From Mesostigma viride (Eukaryota > Streptophyta > Mesostigmatophyceae > Mesostigmatales > Mesostigmataceae): DNA of 64,000 nt. Where the stretch lies: contig RPFO01000082.1 in NCBI GenBank assembly GCA_009746045.1, positions 3,789,042-3,853,041 on the forward strand, in the 5' to 3' direction. Position numbers and translations under genes: made by a program. The notes beneath the pieces were generated by a model. The model was given only the letters and a program-made list of their open reading frames with translations, had not been told where the DNA came from and did no database searches. Positions 12,735-23,697 of the stretch are shown here, piece by piece; the stretch's first letter is position 1; every line of letters begins with the position of its first letter.

Positions 12735-13540
12735 CCTGATTACCGTCATCCGCACGCTGTATGAGGGGTTGACCACTTCGGTGCGCACTCAACACGGCAT
12801 TACCCCGCCATGCCCACTGCAGACCGGCGTCTGGCAGGGTTGCGTCCTGTCGCCGTACCTGTTTATTATTGTAGTGGATGATGTTATGCGCCAGGCATGT
12901 GCTCGCTTTGCTAGCATTGCAGACCGTGCCCCTGGCCTAGCGATCACGAACGAGCTTGGGGAAGGGGGGCCGACTAACAAGCAGAATTTACTAGCTGACC
13001 TCATTTATGCCGACGACATCACGCTCATTGAGAAGCCGGAGTCTGCCCAACTTTGGCTGGACTGCCTGGCGCTCGAGGCTCGGGCGGTTGGTCTAGAAAT
13101 CAGCCCCAAAACGGAGGCCCTGGCCCTCGGCATGGCAGGGCCCCCACCCACACTCCGCCTCTTAGACGATGCCGAGGTCAACTACCCTCCTTCAGGCCGC
13201 TTCAAGCTGCTCGGCAGTTGGCTTCCCGACTGCGAGGACGACATGCGACACGGATCGGCATGGCGTGGGCGCACCTCCATGACCACCGCCGCTGGTGGAG
13301 CAACCCCGCCCTACCCCGGATCGTCAAGCGTGACCTCTTCAAGGTCGTCATTCTGACGATCCTGACCTACGGCGCAGAGACGTGGACACTGACGCAGGAG
13401 CTGGAGCAACGACTCGACGGCGCCGTCACCAAGATGCTGCGCAAGGCCCTTAACATCCCCTTTAATTTGCACATTAGTAATGAGGATTTGTACGCTGATT
13501 TGCCCTATGTTTCCCACATTATTAGGCCCAGGCGCCTGTG
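12735..13540 (+). mobile_element. LINE-A reverse transcriptase fragment, plus arm of an inverted pair
   Basis: This is a non-LTR retrotransposon RT fragment, broken by frameshifts. Motifs in order: QGCVLSPYLFIIVVDDVMRQ, LADLIYADDITLIEKPES with the catalytic YADD near 13005-13020, SPKTEALALGMAGPP, and in a second frame ILTYGAETWTLTQELEQRL and LRKALNIPF. It lacks the 5' part and the 3' UTR of the longer LINE-A copy at 36050-38440. It abuts a reverse-orientation copy at about 13540. Confidence 0.88.
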
Positions 13541-14147
13541 CCTATAAGAATGTGGGAAACAAAAGGCAAAATCAGCGTACAAATCCTCATTACTAATGTG
13601 CAAACCAAAGGGGATGTTAAGGGCCTTGCGCAGCATCTTGGTGACGTTGCGCCGTCGAGTCGTTGCTTCAGCTCCTGCGTCAGTGTCCCGGGTCTCGGGG
13701 CGGTAGGTCGGGATCATCAGATCGAATGACGACCTTGAAGAGGTCACGCTTGACGAGCCGGGGTAGGGCGGGGCTGCTCCACCAGCGGCGGTGGTCATGG
13801 AGTTGCGCACACGCCATGCCTAGCTAGCCGTGTCGTCAGGTCGTCCTCGCAGTCGGAAAGCCAGTGCTCAAGCGGCCTGAAGGAGGGTATAGTTGACCTC
13901 GGTGTCGTCTAAGAGGCGGGGTGGGGGCGGGGGCCCGGCCATGCCGAGAGCCAGGGCCTCCGTTTTGGGGCTGATTGCTAGACCAACAGCCCGAGCCTCG
14001 AGCGCCAGCAGGCACTGAGTCCAGCCAAAGTACGTTGGGCAGACGCCGGCTTCTCGATGAGCGTGGTCGTCGGCATAAATGAGATCAGCTAGTAAATACT
14101 GCCTGTTGGTCACCCCCCCTTCCCCAAGAGCGTTCGTGATCACTAGG
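13541..14147 (-). mobile_element. LINE-A reverse transcriptase fragment, minus arm, interrupted by hAT
   Basis: This is the reverse complement of much of the preceding arm (about 12940-13540), joined to it with almost no spacer. It reads LRKALNIPFGLHISNEDLYADFAF, then the WWSNPALPR-like block, then LALGMAGPPP on the minus strand. The copy continues on the far side of the hAT-like insertion at 15874-15959 and beyond the SINE at 16261-16432, as shown by colinearity with the uninterrupted LINE-A at about 37380-37630. Confidence 0.87.
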
Positions 14148-15873
14148 CAGTGTTTCTGCTAACGGGCCGCGCGCGGCCACATGTGGCCGCCGGCCGCCGG
14201 ATTTTGGAGCCCGCGGTCACACGTGGCCGCCGCATTTCGGTGGCCGCGATCACATGTGGCCGCGGGATTTTGGTGGCCCCGACCACAGGCCTACAAATAG
14301 TCTTGTGACCGTGGTCACTTCTGGCTGCGGGTTGCACTCAATTGTTGGTGTGCCCATTGGCCGGTCAGTTGTAACTTCGAGGGTTGTGCTGAAATTGTCA
14401 GAACCAAAATTCCCAAGTACAGAGAGTTGACTGAACAAAATTCAGCCTTCCTTGGTTTATTGCTGAAATCAGATATTTTCTAGTGACTAGTATCCGCGTT
14501 CCGAGGACTGCCTAATAGATTGGTGCCGACGTTGCCAACCTGGCTCAAGTCTCAGCCATACCTACCTAGAGTCTACTGTAGAGCCTGCACCTCAACGTGC
14601 TGCGATGAATTATTGTAGCTGCTGCACGGTCGACGGTGCGGCAAAGCCAGTATGGCTGACGATTTCGTAGACATGATGCTAGGTTTTGTTGCTGGATAAA
14701 ACGTAGTATTTAATATTATCAGTGGAAACGCATAGCAAATTTAGAGCCGATAGTGGCTAGCCCTGCTTTGGGGGATTTTGCTTGCCTTGGCGTGAAATGC
14801 GAACCTGTCGGCTAACGGAACATTTAACATGCCCGGCCAGCAACAATAGGAAAGAGTCTAGTGCAGGAGCGTCTGCCGCAGGCAGACCTAAAGGTATATA
14901 AGCGTGGCTCATGCCACAACGTCCACTTTCTCGGCCACGGTATTTGTCTGAGCCATGATCACCATCTCGATCCTCTCATTCGTCTGGTAAAGCTGGCCGC
15001 AGCCTCCCTGGCGATGCCATGCCAGAAGCAGTGCCTGATCCGACGCCATCGTCAGGGCATCTACCGCCGCCTGGGAATCTGAGTAATGTCGAAGCTAGCC
15101 GCAATTCTGAATCTCACGAGAAGAATAGCGCGACAAGCTCTGGGTCGTCTCTGACACCCACGTCCGCATTCTGACGATATTGCTCGGAATTCAGGTCATG
15201 GAAAGCATTGCCGTTTTCAACCTAGTAAACTTACATAGCACTTGCCAGTTGCCCGGCCAATGGCCAATTGGCCATGCCCTCGAGTTTTGGCCCATGTGGC
15301 ATGTGTGACTTCACTTCATCACTTGTTACGGCGTAATCTAAATTTACTATTGTCGCTAGCTGTTAATTTAATGGTTTGGCAGTCCTCAATCCTATCGTGA
15401 ACAATTGGATATCGCCACTGTGCCTTCTGAAGGGAGTGAAGGCTGTAACTATAGTAATAAGATCAATTCCGGCCTGGATTCATTTGCAGATCGCGTTTTC
15501 CGCGGACCGGCACTGAACGCAAATGGTTTTCACCTTTGCGGCGTGCCAAATCAGAATAGTAATAAGGGCTGTAAGGCCATAAGCCGGTGAGGCATAATAT
15601 TTGCCTTAACAGTGCCTGCCATTATTAATCCACGTCCCACCTAACAATGCCTATATAATGGTAGAGCAACCCCCCCCCCCCCCCCCATTCCCCAATACGA
15701 AGCCGACCTAGGCTAAGCACTCAATGGAGTGTATAACGCATCTTGCTTGCAACAAAGCTGTGTTGAAACGGTGCGACCGCGGGATTTTGGTGGCTGAGGT
15801 CACATTGACCGCAGGATTTTGGGAGCCGTGGTCACACGCGACCGCAGCCCAAAAACCCTTAGCAGAAACACTG
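14148..15873. mobile_element. hAT-like non-autonomous DNA transposon, 1,726 bp, with 8-bp TSD
   Basis: The ends are perfect 15-bp inverted repeats, CAGTGTTTCTGCTAA at 14148 and its complement ending at 15873. The 8-bp target duplication TCACTAGG is at 14140-14147 and 15874-15881. An 8-bp duplication with CAGTG-type ends is characteristic of the hAT superfamily. Subterminal blocks repeat motifs such as GTCACACGTGGCCGC and CGGGATTTTGGTGGC on both sides, as hAT transposase-binding regions often do. No transposase ORF is visible. The empty site is recoverable from the uninterrupted LINE-A at about 37381. Confidence 0.9.
15462..15555 (+). mobile_element. 5'-truncated SINE copy inside the hAT-like element
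   Basis: This matches the 3' third of the SINE at 15960-16260 (ATTCATTTGCAGATCGCG, GCACTGAACGCAAA, TTTTCACCTTTGCGG). It is flanked by an 11-bp direct repeat ATAGTAATAAG at 15451-15461 and 15556-15566, which fits target-primed insertion. Confidence 0.8.
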
Positions 15874-15959
15874 TCACTAGGCCATGGGCACGGCCAGCAA
15901 TTCTAGCAAAGCGGGCACGTGCCTGGCCGGCGCATATAAACATAATCCACTAAAATAAT

Positions 15960-16260
15960 AGACACGTGTGTAGTACACGTGTGTAGTACTCCTACACACA
16001 GATCTCGAGTGATTTATCTAGTACCAAATCCAAAAGGCTTGCATCACTCCCCGGACAGGAGAACTTTTGCGGATGACTGTAGGTGTAAGTTGGCGATGCC
16101 ATGGTATCCGGAGACGTCCGTCCTATAGTCAGCAAAATTGGTGCGAGAGGTCCCCAGTTCGATTCCGGTCGGATTCATTTGCAGATCGCGTTTTCCGCGT
16201 TTTCCGCGGCCTGGCACTGAACGCAAAGGTTTTCACCTTTGCGGAGTGTCTGATCAGAAT
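15960..16260 (+). mobile_element. SINE-like element, 301 bp, with 16-bp TSD
   Basis: It is bounded by the perfect direct repeat AATCCACTAAAATAAT (15944-15959 and 16261-16276) and interrupts LINE-A. Inside is a Pol III B-box-like sequence, AGTTCGATTCCGG, near 16152-16165, preceded by tRNA-like sequence. I infer a tRNA-derived SINE. The A box is not convincing. Confidence 0.75.
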
Positions 16261-16432
16261 AATCCACTAAAATAATGAACAGGTACGGCAACAGACGCAA
16301 CCCTGCCAGACACCGGTCAACAGTGGACATGGCGGGGTGAAGGGCTCCGTGTTGAGTGCGCACCGAAGTGGTTGACCCCTCATACAGCGTGGGGATGACG
16401 GTAATTAGGGGAGTGGGGATCGAGGCGAGCAC
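16261..16432 (-). mobile_element. LINE-A fragment, continuation after SINE insertion
   Basis: The reverse complement encodes the TLYEGSTTSVRTQHG and GVWQG-type segment just upstream of the RT GCVLSPYLF block. It is colinear with 37460-37630. Its 5' side ends at about 16432, next to an A/G-rich tract. Confidence 0.8.
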
Positions 16433-17468
16433 TTACTATTACAAAGGGAAAAAGAAAAAAGAAAAAGAAAGAAAGATCGAAAAAAGAAAAGAAAATGTAA
16501 ATAATAATAAGAAAAAGAAGAACAATAAACAATACAGACAAAGTAGAGCTAAAGCCCCATTCATAATCATGCCAAACGGCACACTGCCGTATTCTAGTGA
16601 CTTAGAAAGACGAAGCGATAGTGATATTCACAGCCGAATTCGGTGCTCAAACGTGAAAGTTATGAGCTCCGCCGTCAGCCATGGCTACCTCGTGGCTCGT
16701 GGCTCCGGGGAAATGCCAAGATCCTGTTTTTGTCAGTCGTACCATCTTGGCCGTAGAGTCAGGAGTTTTGCGCCAAGATCCATCGTCTTTTCAGAAGAAG
16801 CAAATGGAAATCGTTTAGGTGCGCCTGCACTTCACGCACCTCTCCAATAATTGCCAGCTTCGCCCTTTCTTCGAACTTGGTTGTTCCGAAAATGGGCTCC
16901 GACGACGAAACCGGAAACTTTTAACGTGAAAGTTACAACGCATGTTACTGGATACTCACAACTAGGGACGACAGCAGGCAGCAAGTTGCCACGGCACAAG
17001 GCTGTTGAGAGCCTGCATAGCCACAGATAACCACCTGACTGCAGCACAATGCACTAGTGCACCCATGACCCACCACGCCACCCTATCTCTTTTGGCGGGA
17101 AGCCTGTGGGCTGGTGCCTCTAACACTGCCAACCGTGGCGTACTACCAACTACCGTGCGCTCTCAGCACGGCCAACCCGTGGCGTATTAACAACAAGAGT
17201 GTAGCACCAGCACCGCCCATTGTGGCATCTTGGACGGGCTGAACAACAGTGCCGTCCCGCCACATTTACCCCAAATTAGTGTGTCACCGCCACATTCCGC
17301 GTCAATCCGGGCCACTAATCGAACCACGCCCCCCCCCTCGCGGGCGTTGTCTCCGGGACTGTCGCAAATATGCTATTAATAGTGCGTGGGCAAAAGTGAC
17401 GTTATCATGAAGTGTCAAGATGACCAAGAAAGTGATATCCGGGATCGTAGACGTCGGTAAAATGTTGC
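16433..17468. other. Intergenic sequence with A/G-rich tract; no gene seen
   Basis: 16437-16550 is purine-rich low complexity. The rest up to the tRNA genes has only short open frames without recognisable domains. Confidence 0.55.
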
Positions 17469-17568
17469 GCTCCCGGCGGGGCTCGAACCTGCGACCTCGT
17501 GATGACAGAGTTTCACGATGTGGTAGACCGTAACAGTCACGCGCTCTAGCCGACTGAGCTACGGGAGC
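17469..17568 (-). tRNA. tRNA-Asn (GUU) with 27-nt intron, copy 1
   Basis: On the minus strand the acceptor stem GCTCCCG pairs with CGGGAGC. The D arm GCTC/GAGC and an A box TAGCTCAGTCGG are present. The anticodon stem CGTGA/TCACG encloses a loop whose anticodon is GTT. A 27-nt intron sits after the base 3' of the anticodon, the canonical 37/38 position. The B box reads GGTTCGAGCCC. A TTTT Pol III terminator lies just downstream (AAAA at 17459-17462 on the plus strand). Confidence 0.93.
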
Positions 17569-17640
17569 GGTTCCATGCTGACAAACTCAGCAACGTGTGA
17601 GAAGTTACAAGAACACTGAAAGGTAGCAAAAAGTTAACAC

Positions 17641-17740
17641 GCTCCCGGCGGGGCTCGAACCTGCGACCTCGTGATGACTACGCGTCACGATGTGGTAGAC
17701 TGTAACAGTCACGCGCTCTAGCCGACTGAGCTACGGGAGC
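17641..17740 (-). tRNA. tRNA-Asn (GUU) with 27-nt intron, copy 2
   Basis: The mature sequence matches copy 1; the 27-nt intron differs at a few bases. A TTTTT terminator corresponds to AAAAA at 17628-17632. The genes are spaced about 70 bp apart in a tandem cluster. Confidence 0.93.
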
Positions 17741-17803
17741 TTGTGTCCGTCAATGTGTCCTTGGGCGGCATCCAGAGGCCGCGATGCAAAAATGGTACAA
17801 CGC

Positions 17804-17903
17804 GCTCCCGGCGGGGCTCGAACCTGCGACCTCGTGATGACTACGCGTCACGATGTGATGGACTGTAACAGTCACGCGCTCTAGCCGACTGAGCTACGGG
17901 AGC
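17804..17903 (-). tRNA. tRNA-Asn (GUU) with 27-nt intron, copy 3
   Basis: The same mature tRNA; the intron again has small differences from copy 2, all outside the mature sequence. A TTTTT terminator corresponds to AAAAA at 17788-17792. Confidence 0.93.
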
Positions 17904-18412
17904 TTTGCTTGCGAGATGTGCATTTCCAGTCGAAATAAAAATATATAACCACCAAGATACTAGTAAGATCCTCTGCCTCTATCGCTCCACGTATATCGCC
18001 GTCACAAATGAAGTCACATCAAGGCCGTTCCCGCCACGAGATTCCTGCATGCAGAGAATGTATCACAAGTATCAACCAATCGTGACCTACGTCCCTTTAA
18101 TCCTTTGGCCGGCCGGCCGAGTCAACATGGCCATGATGGGTGATCGAATCTTGTTACGACCGCGACTACTACTGTTGCATTTCCACGCGCTCAACAACCC
18201 GGACTTCAGCTTACACATTTTCTTACACATATCTACGCACATATTTCGTTGCTGGTACGGTGGGGATGATTGATGAATGATGATAACAAATCCGTTCCGC
18301 AAACGAGGTTAGTGTCTCCAGCATTACAAGTCTTGAGGGCTGCATCCATCACTGTACATTTACGACATTTTCACTTAGTTCGAGTCTTTTTGCAATTAAT
18401 TTAGCTGGCAAC
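17904..18412. other. Region between the tRNA cluster and alpha-actinin; probable promoter and 5' UTR
   Basis: This 509-bp stretch separates the divergently placed tRNA genes from the alpha-actinin ATG. It should hold that gene's promoter and leader. No specific motif can be assigned. Confidence 0.4.
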
Positions 18413-21400
18413 ATGGCCTCTGATGTCGTCGGTACCGGCAGCAAGGGAGAGAAAGGCTGGGTTGAGCAGCAAAAGAAGGTAAAGCAGCGTGTATCATTGT
18501 GCTGTATTTGTGGCATTTGACAGCTCATTCGCGCGGTGGTATGCGTGGTAGTATCCTTGTTTTGCTTGTAGCTGCTACATATATTGGCCATGTTTGACAT
18601 GCAATTGTGATTTCCTTTGTCAACCTTGGCCCGTTCTTTCTACGACTATCCTGGCATAACAGACGTTCGTACGATGGATGAATAGCCGGCTGGGACCGAC
18701 AAACCATGCAATGCATGTCAAGGATATTTGCAATGATCTGGGCGATGGACTCCGCATCTTCGCGCTCTTGGAAAGGTAATTGCCTATTCGTCGTGAATAG
18801 AGGCTGTTTGTGCCAGGTTGCCTATTGCATTCCGTTCCTGGTCATCTTACCTAATTATCAATGCGAATTTCCTGCCCTTCGTTGTCGAGCAATCCCAGCT
18901 CAGCCCACCAGCCTAAATTTGTGACCTTGAATGAAAAGGAAACTGTTGCCTTATCAACTGCACATCGGGACGGTATTGCATTACCTTGATATGCGTGCAC
19001 ACGCACTTGCATGCCTCCAGGGTGTCAGGGCAGGACATCGGCAAACCCCCCAACAAGGTCGCCAACTCGCGTTTCCAGAAGCTCGAGAACGGTGAGCCGT
19101 GACGGCACGCCCGCTGGTGTCCCACGATGACATCATGCGAGAGAGATGGGCCACGATGACATCTTGCGAGAGATGGTCCATGACGTCATACCATATATGG
19201 GCCACCATGTCATGCGAGATATGTGGGTGGTTGGGGTGGGGGGAGGACAGCAGTTTCATGAAGCTCCATGAGTCAAAGCAGACAACGGGTCGCCATTGCC
19301 GAGCCTAGCAGGTGTCCACGTCACTTCTGGCACACAGCCCTCACCATGACCCAATCTTGCCACATTCAGCCGTCGCCATGACCCACTCTTGGCCACACTC
19401 AGCCCTCACCATGACCCACTCTCGGCCCCACTCAGCCCTCACCATGACCCAATCTTGGCCAATACATGGCCCCAACGGTGTCATGCCATTCATGATCCCC
19501 ACTGGTCCTAGTATTCGACACGTACGACCTTGCCCTTGAAAGAGGCATGCACGGTTTTGGCTGCAGAGTCTCCGCAGTGCTGCATTCTACCACACATTTC
19601 GACTTGTGCATTCTACCACGTTTCGACTCGTGACCTGAGTATGTTGCAGCTCATTGGTACTCTTGTCCCTGCACCATCCGGCACGAGGGGCTCTGTAATA
19701 CCACAGGTACGGTGTGCTAGGTACGGTGTGGCGCTAAGGACTGTCTTCCATGCGCGCTAGGGAGCTCCCACTATGCAGTGTTCATCGTGCATCCGGCGGA
19801 AGAAGAAGACGACCTGTTTCCACGTTCGCCGGCTCACCAGGCTTGCACCATCGACCGAGCAATGCTGTGTCTACTATGGTGCGCTTACTCAGTGTCCGCG
19901 GAGCTGCAGGTGCTGGACAAGAAGCTCGCTTCCTCTCACCTATGCTTCCTGTTGTACCATGTGCTGTGTGACACTATGTCTACTATGGTGCCCTCATACA
20001 GTGTCCACAGTGCTGCAGGCGCTGGAGAAGAAGCTGGGCGTGAAGATGGTCAACATCGGCGCAGACGACATCGTGGATAGCCAGCTCAAGCTCATCCTGG
20101 GGCTGATTTGGACCATCATCAACAAGTTCCAGGTGGGTGCTACATACAGGGACGTCATCGACAAATGCCAGATGGGTGCTGTGAATAGGACCATCATCAT
20201 CGTTGAACAAAGGGTAGGGACACCTGGAATCGGGTGACCATTGCAAATAGGGCGACCATTGAGGGTCTTCCTGGGACTCGTTTTCCTCGTCGATGCAATA
20301 TTTTCACCACAGACATCCTTGTTTCTCTTTTCACTTGGTTGTTGGTGAGGTACGGAGCGTTCATATACCTAAATAAATGAGACAATATACTATTATCTAT
20401 ACATCAATCAGACAAGCAGCGCAGGCCAGAAATTTGGAGAATCCGGACCATGTATGTGTATGGATATGTGTTCATCTGCGCCCACAAGCGTTAAATCTAA
20501 CCGGTAAAATAGCTTGGCTACTGAGCTTGGTATCTGTAGAAGTCTGACCACCCCCACACCCCAACTCAACCCAACCCAACCCAACCCAACCCAACCCAAC
20601 CCAACCCAACCCAACCCAACCCAACCCAACCCAACCCAACCCAACCCAACCCAACCCAACCCAACCCAACCCAACCCAACCCAACCCAACCCAACCCAAC
20701 CTAACCCAACCCAACCCAACCCAACCCAACCCAACCCCACACGAATGGACTGCCACTCGGCCAATGGATTCACGCATCTCTGGTTTGGCCACCTGCCCTT
20801 GCACCGCTCGCCAGCTGTCCGCCATCAACACGGGCGAGCAAAGCGGCAAGAGCGGGCTACTGCTGTGGGCGCAGCGCGCGACCGCTGGGTACAAGGATGT
20901 CAAGGTCACCAACTTCACCACGTCCCTGCAGGTACGTTCAGAGCCCTATATCTTCCCATACATACCTTCCTGTATGGTTCAGAGCCCTATATCTTCCTAC
21001 TACTATGTATTTTTCCCTGTGCTGCTACACTTGCCACTTGCCAATTTCCCCATAGCCCTGAGTCCAGGCTATTCTTGAATGGGATCCCTCCAGCACAACG
21101 CACATGGTGTGGCCATCACGTCTAAACTATAATGGGACCCTTCAGCACAACCTATACTACAGTAGTGTAGTATGATGTGGCCATCAACTTTATCCGGAGG
21201 ATGCAAAATTGTATGTTATCTAAGATGGCTATTTTAAGAAAATGCGTGATTTCCTACGATGGGTGCCACGATCGTCCGGCAAGAATAGTATCATGGCATT
21301 GTTTCGTCATTGGTACGCGCTGTTGTCTACTGACCAACTCCCCGTACAAACCAATTCAAGCAGGTTACTTGGAACGTTCGTGTTTTCTTAGGACGCGACA

Positions 21401-23628
21401 GCAAGGGGCACCCTTTCCCCTGCGCGCCGTTCTCGACTTTCTATGACCAACATCCAAACATGCGATGTGGTTAAAAATAACCAATGACCACTCACGACAC
21501 AGGACGGTCTCGCCCTGTGTGCCATCCTTCACAAGCACCGGCCCGACGCGATCGACTTTGAGGCCGCGCGGGCGGCGCCCAGCGACCTGCGCCGGCTGCA
21601 GATGGCGTTGGACGGTGCGCGAGCGATCAACATCCCAGTGCATGTCGACGCAGAGGATGTGGTGGAGGAGGCGGACGAGAAGAGCATGCTGACGCAGGTG
21701 TCGGAGCTGTTCCACTTCTTCTCCAGCGCGCAGAACGAGAACGTCGCTGCAAAGCGGCTCACCAAGATGGTGGAGCGCGTGCGGGAGATCGAGGCACAGA
21801 AGGTATGGTTTGGGGGGGGCGGGCGGGGGGGGGGGAGGAGGCATGGGGCCCCAAGATGGTGGAGCCTGTGCGGGAGATCGAGGCGCAGACGGTGTGTAAG
21901 GGGATGGTCAGGGCGCTTTATATTGATTGTATTGATTGTATTGATTGTATTGATTGTATTGATTGTATTGATTGTATTGATTGTATTGATTGTATTGATT
22001 GTATTGATTGTATTGATTGTATTGATTGTATTGATTGTATTGATTGTATTGATTGTATTGATTGCATTGAATGTATTGATTGTATTGATTGTATTGATTG
22101 TATTGATTGTATTGATTGTATTGATTGTATTGATTGTGTTGATTCGTGTTTGATGAAAGAGAGAGGAGGGGAGATCGAGATGGGAAGGTGACGGGAGGCG
22201 GTGCGGCGCGAGAAGGACTGCAGATGGGGGTGAAGGAAAAGGGGGGGAGGGGGGGAGGGGGGGAGGGGGGGAGGGGGGGGAGGGGGGGGGAGGGGGGAGG
22301 GGGGGAGGGGGGGGGGGGGAGGGGGGGGGGGGGGGAAGGGGGGGGGGGGGAAGGGGGGGAAGGGGGGAAGGGGCACTGAAGTTGAGGGGAGGGAGCGTGT
22401 GGGTGAGACAACCTGCCCACCCTGGGGTTATTTGAGTGCGACAATCTGCCCCTTTTCTACTGAGACAACCTGCCCTTTGTTTATTAGAAGTCCTGGCCCT
22501 GTATACATGAGACAATGCCACCTCTTTGAGCTTTCTGACCTGGGCGAGTGGCCTGGTTTCTTACCTGGTTGACTGGCCCGCAGGCTGCGTGCGTCCATCA
22601 GTGCACCACAAGAAATGTAATTATAACAAAAATCATACCCGCTTGTGCGTGCATATATATTGTTAACTTGCAGGCTTCGTGCGTCCAGCAGTGCACCGTC
22701 GTGCGTGATTGGCTGGCCGACAAGAAGGCCCAGTTCGAGCACCCCAAAACGGTACATGGGGTGGCCGCTCGTGCAATATCTGCCTTAAACTCTCTATTAA
22801 TGTAGAAATTTTCTTTGTATAGATTCTGCCATTCGATCCATACTCCTGTTTTTGCTCGCATGTAATAGGTGGAACTAAGCCATGCATGGTTTTTCACTGG
22901 ATGGGAATATCTGGGTAGTCACGATTGGAAATTGCGAGAGTAAAACATGCCTTACCGCGTCCCAGCAATGAGTGTTGCTGTATTGTATATGCAGTAGGAA
23001 TCACTAGCATTTGCATCTCATGGCTATGCAGCGGAATTAGACATTCGTCGCTAGATACTAGAATAGCCACCCATGGTAAGGGTTTGTTCTAGACATTCGT
23101 CGCTAGATACTAGAATAGCCACCCATGGTAAGGGTTTGTTAGCTGCTGGCTAGCTGCCCCATGCTTTGGCCGAGCCTGTTTGTCATGCCATTCTTGCAGT
23201 TTCCTATTCAAACCTTGCGGCTATACAGGGGGGCTGGTATTCTGTAATGGTCTTTTTCCCTCAACCTGGACAGGAATGACGAGTGGCCAGAGATCTTCTG
23301 GCAGTGCCTGTTGGATGCACATGCCATGATTGGTGCTGCTACGAGGTCTCGGTGTGGTTAGTTGAAAGTTTTATAGGTTTTTTGGTTTGCTGGTAGATTA
23401 TGTGTGCAGGAGCATCCAGCTAGCAGACCATTCAACCTCGGCTCCCTCTCCTCCCTCCCTCCCTCCCTCCCTCCCTCCCTCCCTCCCTCCCTCCCTCCCT
23501 CCCTCCCTCCCTCCCTCCCTCCCTCCCTCCCTCCCTCCCTCCCTCCCTCCCTCCCTCCCTCCCTCCCTCCCTCCCTCCCTCCCTCCCTCCCTCCCTCCCT
23601 CCCTCCCTCCCTCCCTCCCTCCCTCCCT

Positions 23629-23697
<69 letters not shown>

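Noticed and set aside
20561-20738. Telomere-like (CCAAC)n tract
   Set aside because: Internal to an intron and short; the repeat is not a telomere motif I can tie to this organism. Treated as a microsatellite.
21908-22521. Proline-rich and Asn-Thr-Ile repeat proteins
   Set aside because: Translations of the 9-bp and G-rich microsatellites; no start context or conserved domain.
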